Assembly (NCBI RefSeq): GCF_000242615.2
Contig: NZ_KI912268.1
Span: 780,191-844,190, forward strand
Direction of reading: 5' to 3'
Source of the DNA: Holophaga foetida DSM 6591
GTDB lineage: Bacteria > Acidobacteriota > Holophagae > Holophagales > Holophagaceae
Length of the DNA stretch: 64,000 bases
This document shows, in pieces, positions 1 through 7,656 of the stretch; position 1 is the first letter of the stretch, and each line of letters opens with the position of its first letter. Below the pieces are notes generated by a model that ran no database searches, had not been told where the DNA came from, and saw only the letters and a program-made list of their open reading frames with translations. A program made the position numbers and the translations under genes.

Positions 1-324
1 CCACCTCACAGCCGCCGTGAAGTTGGGCGGCAGAAAGTTAGTGACGCTAGTATTGATATAGTTCTTCTTGTATTGGATTTATGCGAAATCGGCTCACGGA
101 TTCAGGTCCATGTGAACGAGGCAATCTTAGAGCCAGATCCCGACATCCATGTCATCTTCATTACAATCGTGCCATATCGGTGCCCCCCCCTGAACCTCGG
201 TACCGCGAGCCGGACGGGTTTCGGGGAGACTCGGGAAGTCTTTGAATCCTGAGTCCAGGCCAGCCCTGGGGAGGTTCGAACAATACGACACGAGCTGTCG
301 CATTATTCCTCCAATACTATCCCC
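1..324. other. Intergenic region, no gene seen
   Basis: No reading frame with recognisable protein character is visible on either strand. The first 130 bases are AT-richer than the rest and probably carry the promoter of the gene starting at 325, but no box pair was convincing. The left edge of the window may cut the end of a neighbouring feature. Confidence 0.5.
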
Positions 325-1131
325 ATGAGGACCGCACCCCCCACCCCCCATCACCTAAGCCACCTGGATCGCGCCTGGCTGGAAGAGGTCGCAGCCGAGG
401 CCCGGAAACACTGGGAGGCGATCCGTCGCAGCGGCAGTCCTGCTGAAAAGGGAAAGGCTCTGACCCATCTCTCCGCCTGCCTGGCCGATCTGGAGGGCCC
501 GGTCCCCGCCCTGCGCCTGAGTCGCCGCGCCCTCCGCTTCTTTCAGCAAGCGGGGGATCCAACCAAGCTCGCGGTCTCCAAGGGGCTGCTGGCGATCCGA
601 TTGCTGGAGGCTGGGAGACCGCAGGAAGCCCTCCACTGCTCGGCGCAAGCCCTGGAAGACCACCGGAACCTGGAGCCGGATCGTCGCCATCCGAAACTGA
701 TGCGCAGCCTCGCCGGGGCTTTCCTCAGGGCCGGTTGGACAGTCGAGGCCCAGGCCTGGCTGGAACTGGTGCTGGAGTGCCCGACGTTCGAAGACCATGG
801 TGAGGTTCTGGAGGCCCTCGCCCGCATCCTGCCCACCGAAGCAGCCCTGGAGAGGCAGGCCCAGGCCTGTGCGGCCTACCACCGCCAGGACCGCCCGGTC
901 TCCGCGGCCCACGCCATGCTGACCTTGGCCCACCTGGAACTGCACCTCGGGCATGCCTGGGAGGCGGAAACCCTCTGCAAAGAGGCCGTGGAACTCCTGG
1001 TTCTCCATCTGGGGGATGTTCCGTCGGAGGCCCGGCGGTTGGTCCAGCTTTGCCAGGCCGCCTGCAGGCGCCGACGTCACAATTCAAGACCATCGCTCCT
1101 GGAAGCACGGCCAGACTCCACAGGCCATTGA
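325..1131 (+). CDS. TPR-like helical-repeat protein
   Basis: A 268-aa soluble protein, helical and rich in Leu, Ala and Arg, with no signal peptide or membrane segment. Helix pairs spaced like tetratricopeptide repeats are visible around residues 62-78 (ALRLSRRALRFFQQAGD), 101-117 (EALHCSAQALEDHRNLE) and 205-235. TPR proteins normally act as protein-interaction scaffolds, and no enzymatic motif is present. The ATG at 325 has no clear Shine-Dalgarno sequence, but it is the first start in an open frame with consistent codon usage. The next gene begins 87 bases downstream on the same strand and may be cotranscribed. The last 20 residues look unstructured. The specific role is unknown. Confidence 0.7.
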   Translation: MRTAPPTPHHLSHLDRAWLEEVAAEARKHWEAIRRSGSPAEKGKALTHLSACLADLEGPVPALRLSRRALRFFQQAGDPTKLAVSKGLLAIRLLEAGRPQEALHCSAQALEDHRNLEPDRRHPKLMRSLAGAFLRAGWTVEAQAWLELVLECPTFEDHGEVLEALARILPTEAALERQAQACAAYHRQDRPVSAAHAMLTLAHLELHLGHAWEAETLCKEAVELLVLHLGDVPSEARRLVQLCQAACRRRRHNSRPSLLEARPDSTGH

Positions 1132-1218
1132 GCCTCGACGGATCAACTCAGTCCGCTTGAGGGAAGGACCCTCGCCCCCCTCACCTATCCAGATCAACCC
1201 CATGGGAGGCCCCCGGCC

Positions 1219-2739
1219 ATGACCTTCGTCCATCTCGATGTCTCAAGCACCCATGGCCTTGTGGACGGCATGGTGGACCCTACCGCCGCCGTGGCACGAT
1301 GCCAGGAATCAGGCATGCCCGCACTGGCCCTCACAGATCCTGGCACCATGCTGTCTTCAGCCGCCCTCCTGGGCGCCTGCAGGGCCACCCTGCGGAGTTC
1401 GCACCCAGTGAAGCCCATCTTCGGGTGCGCCATCCTGCTCCATCCAGGCAATGCTCCTGGATGGAACCCTCCCGCAGATGCCTGGGGCAGGCCCCTGCCC
1501 GGTTGGCGACTGGTGCTGCTGGCCCGCAACCGGGAAGGCTATGCCAATCTGTGCAGCATCGTGTCCGCAGGCTTCAGCAACGGATACACTCGGACCCCCC
1601 TGGTGGGGCTTCGCCACCTGCGGGCCCACGCCAATGGCATCATCGCGCTGTCCGGCGGGAGGGCGGGTTCCGTTTCCACCCTGCTGCGACGGGGTGACCC
1701 CCAAGGCGCCCAGGATGCAGCACTCGCCATGGGCCGAATCTTCGAAGACTTCCATCTGCAGGCTCACGAATCGGACCGGCGGATCCATCAGGATCTGCAG
1801 GACCTCGGTTCCGCCCTGAATCTTTCAATCGTCGCCACCCAGGAGGCCCGCTACCTGGACCCCCGGGACGCGGAGGCCCACGCACGCTTCCGGCGGGGAC
1901 GCTTTCGCACCCGGGATTCCCATCCTTCCCCCGGAAAGCACCATCTGGCCACTCCAGCAGAGATGGCAGAGGCATTCCCGGATCGTCCCGACTGGCTGTC
2001 CAACGCTGTGAAGCTGGCCGAAGGCATCGATGCCATCGACCTCCGTTCCGAGCCCTTGAAAGCCTTGACCCACGCCCATGGGTCCCTGCGCCAGCGGGCT
2101 GAATCAGCTATGGCCAGGCGTATCACCATCGACCCAACCCACCACGCCTGGCTGGAGTCGGAATGCACCCAGGTCGAGCACCTGGGCTGCGAATTGCCTT
2201 TCCTGGCATGGGCCGCCCTGGCCGATGCCGCCGCCCGGCGGGGACTGAAATTTCGACCCATCAAGGGCGCGGTCTGTAGAAGCATGTTGGCGTGGACCCT
2301 GGGTTTTTCCGAGGATCCCCTCCTGACTGGAATCGAGATTCCAATATTCCATCCCAACGAAGGCGTGGAATGGTGCTTTGAGCTCCCCGTATCGCCCGAC
2401 TCGGCCGACGACCTGCTGGAATCCCTGTTGCCGGAAGCTTTCCCAGGTATGCAGCCCGGCATCACCGATGGAACCGCAGCCATGGCCAGAGTCTATGTGG
2501 AAGGCGCTCCCCCGAGTTTCGGTCGTTGTTGGGTCCCCTACTCGGGTTACGGTAAACCCATCGAACGCTGGGACAGTGGGTCTGACCTTCTGCACACCAT
2601 GGCGGCCCCTTCGGCACTCGCCGCAGAGATTCCTTTCCTCTGGGGCACCAGCCTCCAGGTTCCCATCCATGATGCCCCCCTGATGGGACTTCTGCCCCTG
2701 AGGGTGTGGGGCAACCGGAACACTCGGCCGCATCCATGA
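1219..2739 (+). CDS. Degenerate DnaE-like protein (PHP domain and start of palm only)
   Basis: A 506-aa protein that follows the N-terminal half of bacterial DNA polymerase III alpha. The PHP-domain opening, usually HLHxHxxxSLLDG, reads HLDVSSTHGLVDG at residues 5-17, and the usual ALTDHGN reads ALTDPGT, so metal-binding histidines are lost. The stretch resembling LLAKNxxGYxNL, the later YLxxxDAEAH motif and the LExExxQVxxLG region are all recognisable. The palm signature GPGRGSAAGS is replaced near residue 345 by a sequence without that glycine-rich motif. The protein ends before the catalytic aspartates, where DnaE would continue for about 600 more residues. It cannot be a polymerase; it may be an adaptor or a decaying relic. 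GGGAGG upstream of the ATG supports the start. The stop overlaps the next gene by ATGA. Confidence 0.75.
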   Translation: MTFVHLDVSSTHGLVDGMVDPTAAVARCQESGMPALALTDPGTMLSSAALLGACRATLRSSHPVKPIFGCAILLHPGNAPGWNPPADAWGRPLPGWRLVLLARNREGYANLCSIVSAGFSNGYTRTPLVGLRHLRAHANGIIALSGGRAGSVSTLLRRGDPQGAQDAALAMGRIFEDFHLQAHESDRRIHQDLQDLGSALNLSIVATQEARYLDPRDAEAHARFRRGRFRTRDSHPSPGKHHLATPAEMAEAFPDRPDWLSNAVKLAEGIDAIDLRSEPLKALTHAHGSLRQRAESAMARRITIDPTHHAWLESECTQVEHLGCELPFLAWAALADAAARRGLKFRPIKGAVCRSMLAWTLGFSEDPLLTGIEIPIFHPNEGVEWCFELPVSPDSADDLLESLLPEAFPGMQPGITDGTAAMARVYVEGAPPSFGRCWVPYSGYGKPIERWDSGSDLLHTMAAPSALAAEIPFLWGTSLQVPIHDAPLMGLLPLRVWGNRNTRPHP

Positions 2740-3893
2740 GCAGCCAAGAGGTTGAAGCAGGATGGATCCCTGCCTTCCTGAAGACCGCCACGCTGACCGG
2801 ATTGCGCCTGGAGGAGGCCGTCTGCTCCCTGATGCAGGGCGCCACAGGCCATCCCCTGACCCTGGGCCAGATCCTGGGAGGCATCCCTGGGCCTTCCGAG
2901 ATGCTCCAGGTGGCCTGCACCGTGGCGCGCTCCATGGAGGCTCTGCAGAGCGCATGTGCAGCCCTGACATTACAGGGCATCCATCCCCTGAGCCTCCTCC
3001 TGGCGGGGGATCGAGATTTCCACCAGTGGCTCGCAGAGGAAGGCAAATGGAGATTCCATCAGCCCGGGCAGTTCCTCGGAGCGAACCTCCAGCGGGGAAT
3101 CCTGACGCTCAACCGATTCCAGGCCACGGAATGGCTGAGGGACCTGCCCCCTCACTTGGCCATCCTCCCCAACCCCAAGCTAGACACCTTGATGCTCACG
3201 GATGCCGATGTCACAGGACTGCTGCCCGCCGGGACGGACTTCCCCTGCCACCTCAAGTTCCGGGTCTGCGATGGAACACTGCAGCTGCCATCGAGGATCC
3301 ATGGTGGGCTTCAACTCGATTTCTCCGAGGCCCATTTCCAGTTTCCAAGACACCTGGATCTCGATGGCGCCCTGGAAATCCGAGGGTGTTCCGGCGTGGC
3401 ATCGCTATCCGAGCAGCTCAGGACCAGGGGCCTCTACCTCCAACACTGTCCCAGTCTGGACACCCTGCCCCGAACCATCACAGGGGCAGCGCAGATCGAG
3501 CTCATCAACCTGCCCATCCGCTCCTTTCCCCAAGGCGTGGAAGGGGTGTCCTACTTCGATGTATCCCGGGCTCCCCGCCTTGAGGAGCTGCACCTTCCAT
3601 CCGGAAACCCCATCGACATCGACCTCAAGGAGCTCCCGAACCTGAAGAGACTTCACCTCCCGGCAGCAGCAGTCATCCGCAACCTATCCATCCGTAGCTG
3701 CCCCAAGCTGGAAAGCATCCCGGGCCAGCTCAAGAACCTGACAGGAAGCCTGACCCTGAAGAATCTCCCCAGCATGAGCGGCCTCCCCCGGGGGCTCCGG
3801 ATTGCGAAGGATCTTTGCATCCGGAACTGTCCGGGACTGGGATCCCTGGAACAGGCAGAGGTCGTGGCCGGAGGGGAGAGCGAACTCTCTTGA
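2736..3893 (+). CDS. LRR-like repeat protein, paralog 1
   Basis: A 385-aa protein. The ATG at 2736 overlaps the stop of the DnaE-like gene (ATGA), so the two are translationally coupled. That is why this start is preferred over the GTG 30 bases upstream. The N-terminal third is helical and contains GIHPLSLLLAGD, which matches HPLSVMLFAD in the protein encoded at 3951-5015. From about residue 120 on there are degenerate leucine-rich repeats of the type CPxLxxLPxxL followed by a short beta strand, for example SIRSCPKLESIPGQL and IRNCPGLGSL. There is no signal peptide or catalytic motif. LRR proteins usually bind other proteins. Three relatives lie in this window. Function is unknown. Confidence 0.7.
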   Translation: MSSQEVEAGWIPAFLKTATLTGLRLEEAVCSLMQGATGHPLTLGQILGGIPGPSEMLQVACTVARSMEALQSACAALTLQGIHPLSLLLAGDRDFHQWLAEEGKWRFHQPGQFLGANLQRGILTLNRFQATEWLRDLPPHLAILPNPKLDTLMLTDADVTGLLPAGTDFPCHLKFRVCDGTLQLPSRIHGGLQLDFSEAHFQFPRHLDLDGALEIRGCSGVASLSEQLRTRGLYLQHCPSLDTLPRTITGAAQIELINLPIRSFPQGVEGVSYFDVSRAPRLEELHLPSGNPIDIDLKELPNLKRLHLPAAAVIRNLSIRSCPKLESIPGQLKNLTGSLTLKNLPSMSGLPRGLRIAKDLCIRNCPGLGSLEQAEVVAGGESELS

Positions 3894-3950
3894 GGCATGA
3901 TGCTCGACCCCGGCCACAGACGCGGAAGGCCTCCCGGGTGCATGGCTGAT

Positions 3951-5015
3951 TCAGGTTCCAACCTTCAGATTGGGGCACCTGCGGATCCTCAAGCGTCCCT
4001 CAACCTGAAGGTCTACGGGAAGTTCACGAAGTCCGGGGAGCATATCCAGGGTGAGATCCCCCAGGATGTGCGTCAGGGCGGCCGGCCAAATCTCCAGCCG
4101 GGGGCAATCCATTACTTCCAGATGACGCACTGCGGCCGCCGGGCTCCACCGGAAGTCCCGAAGCTGGTCCAATCGCTCCAAGCGCAGCCTCTGGAGCGGG
4201 CAATGAGGTGATCCCCCTCCAGCGACAGAAGTTCCCCCCCGCGATTCTCCCGGAAAAAGATCCACTTTCGCGACCGGCAGCGCCACCAATTCAATGGTGG
4301 CCGCTGGCCAGCATTGAATCGGCGGGAGCTCCTCCAGAGCCGGAAGATGCTCCAGGAGCAGCCTCTCTATGAATTGAAGTTCAGGAAGTCGGACCAGGTT
4401 CGGACAATCCCGGATCTCCAGCCTCCGCCAAGGCGCGAGACGCTCCTGAAAGCGGAACCGGGCATCGCAGTGATGAATGAGCAGATCCCGATCCAATTCA
4501 GCGGGAAGCTCGACCAGACCTGAGACATCGAAGAGTCTCAACTCATGCCGGATGGTATGGACCGGGTCGATGCAGTCGGTCAGATCCCCACTCAATTGCG
4601 CGTATGCGATATCTGGAGGGATGATCAGTCGGCAGTCCCCTGGCCATCCTTCGGGCCTTTCTCCTGCCATCACAAGATCGAGAGAATACGGAGTAGTTTC
4701 AAGAACCTTGAAGCAGTCAATACCGAACCTACCCACGACTGCGGCACACGCCTCCACACTCTCCCCCAGGCTTCCCCATTCGATGTCGGCGAAGAGCATC
4801 ACGCTGAGGGGATGGATTCGCAATCCCAGAAGAGCGTTGAGGAGGGGTTCAACCGGAACGCCCTGGAGTCTGGCGAGAACGACAACCCTGACTCGATCCT
4901 CCGGTCGCTCCAGGCCACGAAGGATCCCAAGCCAGTCCACTGACTCCAGCCCTCCCCGCTGGCTAAGGTCAGCCATCAGGTCTTTGGCTGGGAGCAGTTC
5001 CTGAATGAGCTCCAT
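3951..5015 (-). CDS. LRR-like repeat protein, paralog 2
   Basis: A 354-aa protein convergent with paralog 1 (57 bases between stops). The start at 5015 is chosen because GGGAGG stands just upstream; a longer frame to 5129 has no such signal. The N-terminal helical region contains GLRIHPLSVMLFADIEW, shared with paralog 1. The C-terminal two thirds hold repeats such as RLEIRDCPNLVRLPEL, LEVMDCPRLEIWPAAL and LRIRRCPNLKV. There is no membrane segment or signal peptide. The tail-to-tail arrangement with paralog 1 suggests an inverted duplication followed by strong divergence. It is probably a protein-binding module of unknown partner. Confidence 0.7.
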   Translation of the reverse strand: MELIQELLPAKDLMADLSQRGGLESVDWLGILRGLERPEDRVRVVVLARLQGVPVEPLLNALLGLRIHPLSVMLFADIEWGSLGESVEACAAVVGRFGIDCFKVLETTPYSLDLVMAGERPEGWPGDCRLIIPPDIAYAQLSGDLTDCIDPVHTIRHELRLFDVSGLVELPAELDRDLLIHHCDARFRFQERLAPWRRLEIRDCPNLVRLPELQFIERLLLEHLPALEELPPIQCWPAATIELVALPVAKVDLFPGESRGGTSVAGGGSPHCPLQRLRLERLDQLRDFRWSPAAAVRHLEVMDCPRLEIWPAALTHILGDLTLDMLPGLRELPVDLQVEGRLRIRRCPNLKVGT

Positions 5016-5106
5016 AATTCCCTCCCACTTGGAGATGGGCTTCAGAACAGCTGGGGGGTGACAGAAAACCCCCACACCGCGTGCATTTTTGAAAGAGGCT
5101 ACGCCT

Positions 5107-6342
5107 CTATACGGAAGGGTGCCCTGCACTCATGGTGTTGATCCGATCCTTCCGAGCGGGGCACAAAGCGCGGGACGCATCGGACCACCGGAACGCGGAT
5201 AGCGCGGTGACCATGGCCGCACCGATGGCCCGCCCGGCCTCTTCGAGTGGGGCTTCGGCACGGGAGGAATCCAGCCACGCCGCCTTCACAAGGTACGGGT
5301 GCGCATCGATCCATGGATGGAGCCACTGACCCGCCGGACGGCGTCGGGTCATGTAGGCGAGATCGATGCCTTTCCGGGCCTGGAAACTGGCCGCGGCCCG
5401 CAGCCCTTTGTGATGGGTTCCCACCCGGAGGGCGGGGAGGCCATCTCCCTCCAGCCGATCGCGCTGGATACGGGCGCGGCTTCCGCTGACGTAGTGCCGG
5501 ACGCTGTTGGATTCCTGCACCACGAAGTAGTCGATCCGCCGATCCGAGGCCATGAAGAGGGCGTATTGCAGCTCGTAGGCCACGGCCAGGGGCTCATGCC
5601 GGAGGTCCAGGAGCAGCCCCCAGCCGCCGTCGACAGAGGGCAGGCGGACCCATTCCTGCTGCTTCAGGGCCTCGGTGTGCTCCCTGCAGGCCCGTGTCGT
5701 GTGGGCCAGTGGCTCCAGAGCGGCGGGAATGGGCGTGTCGAAGCCCTGGGCCAGGGTGCGCACCAGCTGCTCCGCATCGGCAGCCGGAAGATCCACATGC
5801 CGGGAAAGGCCGTCGATCACATCCAGCCAGGCCTGCACGGGTTCCGGCGTCGGCAGCCCCCGGCGGGTCCATTTGAGCCGGGCCGCCCCCAGCATATCCA
5901 TGGCCACATCATCGTCGTCGAGACAGAAACGCTCGACCACCAGAGACACTGCCTCATGCACCCCTTCGCGGTCGCCCCGGATGAGGGTCCGGATCCCGGG
6001 AATCCGAGCCGTCATCTCAGCCTCCCCCTCCACGCTGGAAGGGTGATGGTCGATCCAGAGCAGCCTGCCCTCCGGTGCCAGAAGCCCCCGGAAGGCCGCT
6101 TCCAGGCGCTCCGCGTGGGCCGGATGCCAGTAGGTGTCGCAGGCATAGATGTGCTGGTACCGGCACCCCGCCTCAAGGAGCTCTTCCAGCTCGAAGGCCA
6201 GGTAGCTCCCCTGGGTGAGCAGGAGATCGACGGACGGTTCCTGCAGCCCGCGCAGCAGGGCAGCGCCGGACAGGATGCCATCGCGGTCGGTGTGAGTGAT
6301 GAGCAAGATGGAGTGGGGGGCCTGAGGGTCGGAATGCTTCAT
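5107..6342 (-). CDS. DHH-family phosphoesterase
   Basis: A 411-aa cytoplasmic protein with the classic DHH metal-binding motifs. HTDRDG is at residues 17-22, Asp69 lies in ACDTYW, and IDHH is at residues 97-100. Members of the family (RecJ, NrnA, GdpP and relatives) hydrolyse phosphodiester bonds in single-stranded DNA, short RNA or cyclic dinucleotides using two metal ions. The middle and C-terminal parts are not the RecJ OB-fold layout, and a glycine-rich DHHA1-type nucleotide-binding motif is not obvious, although GSRARIQRDRLEGDGLPALR near residue 300 occupies the expected place. The substrate is therefore undetermined. A perfect 6-bp inverted repeat (6366-6382) lies just upstream of the start. 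No good Shine-Dalgarno sequence was seen. Confidence 0.85.
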   Translation of the reverse strand: MKHSDPQAPHSILLITHTDRDGILSGAALLRGLQEPSVDLLLTQGSYLAFELEELLEAGCRYQHIYACDTYWHPAHAERLEAAFRGLLAPEGRLLWIDHHPSSVEGEAEMTARIPGIRTLIRGDREGVHEAVSLVVERFCLDDDDVAMDMLGAARLKWTRRGLPTPEPVQAWLDVIDGLSRHVDLPAADAEQLVRTLAQGFDTPIPAALEPLAHTTRACREHTEALKQQEWVRLPSVDGGWGLLLDLRHEPLAVAYELQYALFMASDRRIDYFVVQESNSVRHYVSGSRARIQRDRLEGDGLPALRVGTHHKGLRAAASFQARKGIDLAYMTRRRPAGQWLHPWIDAHPYLVKAAWLDSSRAEAPLEEAGRAIGAAMVTALSAFRWSDASRALCPARKDRINTMSAGHPSV

Positions 6343-6365
6343 TTCAACAGTTTGAGAGCTTTAGA

Positions 6366-6382
6366 GCGACATATGGTGTCGC
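6366..6382. promoter_or_regulatory. Inverted repeat upstream of the DHH gene
   Basis: GCGACA-tatgg-TGTCGC is a perfect 6-bp dyad centred 32 bases before the ATG of the DHH phosphoesterase. It lies between that gene and the 45-aa gene upstream. It could be an operator or a weak hairpin. There is no T-tract, so a terminator is less likely. Confidence 0.35.
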
Positions 6383-6401
6383 ACACACCCATTACGCGCC
6401 G

Positions 6402-6539
6402 TCAGTCAGCACGCCCCACACCGCCCTTCTTCAAGACAAGGATGCCGACACTTGCCAGCACCAGCAGAGCACCGCCCCAGGCAGGATGGGCGAGGAGCAG
6501 GACGATACCAAGCCAGAACAGCGCTTTGATGCCTTTCAT
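6402..6539 (-). CDS. Small hydrophobic membrane protein, 45 aa
   Basis: A short frame of 45 codons starting ATG at 6539 and ending TGA at 6402. It starts MKGIKALFWLGIVLLLAHPA and has two hydrophobic stretches (about residues 5-20 and 22-37) followed by a basic tail with KKGG and a final Arg-Ala-Asp. It begins six bases after the stop of the larger upstream gene, an operon-like arrangement. The composition is clearly membrane-protein-like. No family is recognised; single- or double-pass micropeptides of this size often regulate a larger membrane complex, but nothing here shows a partner. Confidence 0.55.
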   Translation of the reverse strand: MKGIKALFWLGIVLLLAHPAWGGALLVLASVGILVLKKGGVGRAD

Positions 6540-6545
6540 GCCGCC

Positions 6546-7259
6546 CTACCCTTCCAATCCGAGGATCAACTCTTCCAGGGAAAGCCCCCGCTCCCGGGAA
6601 GTCTGCCCGGGAACCCTCCGGAAGGCCTGGACCGAGCCCGACAGATTGCGCCGACTGGCCAGGGGCACTTCCCGGTAGGGAATGCCGAGATTGGTGGGTG
6701 GATAGGGCCGATAGTCGTCGCACAGGATCCCCAGGGGCAACCCGCCGGGGTTCGCCCGGAAGGCTTCCGGAAAGGGGGCGTCGGTCCAGAAGTCTGTCCA
6801 TCCCCCGCCAAGGCCGCAACCGGGCCGGAGCAGAGCCAGCCAAGTCGGAGCGATGCCGGATGCCACGTAGAGTTCCCGGTAGGCGGCAATCCCTTCGGTC
6901 CCCAGCATGAGAAGGTCCACTTTGCCCAAGGGGCCCCCGAAACGCATCCAGACACCCCATGGCTCCACATCCCAGAAGCCCCGAAAGGCTTCGGGATGGG
7001 AGGCGCGATGGAAAGACGCAGGCCATGCCTGGCGGTCGGGCCACAGATCCCCCGGACGGAGTTCATCTCCCCCCAGGTGGGTGAAGCCCTCGATGGCCAG
7101 GGCCCCCACGATCTTGGGAAACTCCCGCTGAACCTCGGACCAGTAATCAGCGTACACGAAGGTCCTGACCCGGCCATGGAGGGCCAGGATCGGGCGGATG
7201 TCGGTGCCGCTGGCGGGGTAGAAGCAGGATCCCTGAAGCAGTTCGGAAAGCGGTGGCAT
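6546..7259 (-). CDS. Conserved hypothetical protein, 'YPxSGTD' family member A
   Basis: A 237-aa soluble protein. The start at 7259 has AAGGAG seven bases upstream, and the longer frame from 7277 is rejected for that reason. The N-terminus carries the signature CFYPASGTDI (about residues 11-20) followed by TFVYADY. The proteins encoded at 30517-31089 (YYPGSGTD then FVYVDY) and 36046-36756 (FYPCCGDDI) share it, so three diverged relatives lie in one window. Toward the C-terminus GGLPLGILCDDYRPYPP occupies the place where member C has a GGLICTDGAN stretch. There is no signal peptide or TM segment. No known catalytic family was recognised. Confidence 0.7.
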   Translation of the reverse strand: MPPLSELLQGSCFYPASGTDIRPILALHGRVRTFVYADYWSEVQREFPKIVGALAIEGFTHLGGDELRPGDLWPDRQAWPASFHRASHPEAFRGFWDVEPWGVWMRFGGPLGKVDLLMLGTEGIAAYRELYVASGIAPTWLALLRPGCGLGGGWTDFWTDAPFPEAFRANPGGLPLGILCDDYRPYPPTNLGIPYREVPLASRRNLSGSVQAFRRVPGQTSRERGLSLEELILGLEG

Positions 7260-7356
7260 GGCAGGCTCCTTGTGCACTCCCAGGATCCACCTGCAGGTGC
7301 GTCAACCGTTGTCGCCCGGCCACGACCATCTTCAAGGGAAGCCCGAGGACCAATCC

Positions 7357-7587
7357 ATGCCCACCCGAGATGCCCATATCCGGAGCCTGATCCAACGCCA
7401 CGCCCAGGGCGAGCGCTCCCACGAACTCAGACTGCTCCTCAACCGCGAGGCATTCGACGCCTTTCATGGTCCCCAGGAGAAGCGGTACCCCTTTCCCTGC
7501 GACGATCACCTGCCCCTATGGGATGAAGAACACCCAGAGCCCCTTGAGGTGACCCTGGAGCGGATTCGGAGGATGGGACGCCAGTAA
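7357..7587 (+). CDS. Small hypothetical protein, 76 aa
   Basis: A 76-aa, strongly charged, Arg/Glu/His-rich soluble protein beginning MPTRDAHIRSLIQRHAQGER. The ATG at 7357 is preferred over an upstream frame opening at 7258, because the latter would overlap the divergent gene and encode low-complexity residues. A weak GAGGA lies nine bases upstream. It contains the helix ELRLLLNREAFDAFH and ends in ERIRRMGRQ. No family is recognised. It sits between a divergent hypothetical gene and the kelch lipoprotein gene. Confidence 0.5.
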   Translation: MPTRDAHIRSLIQRHAQGERSHELRLLLNREAFDAFHGPQEKRYPFPCDDHLPLWDEEHPEPLEVTLERIRRMGRQ

Positions 7588-7656
7588 ATGTCGCGCGTCC
7601 CAAGTCATCCTTGCGCCGACCCCCCAGCCAACTGGGTTCATGAAAGGGAGAATGCC

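Noticed and set aside
1219-2739. Functional DNA polymerase III alpha or ImuC-type polymerase
   Set aside because: The protein ends before the catalytic aspartates and the palm glycine motif is lost.
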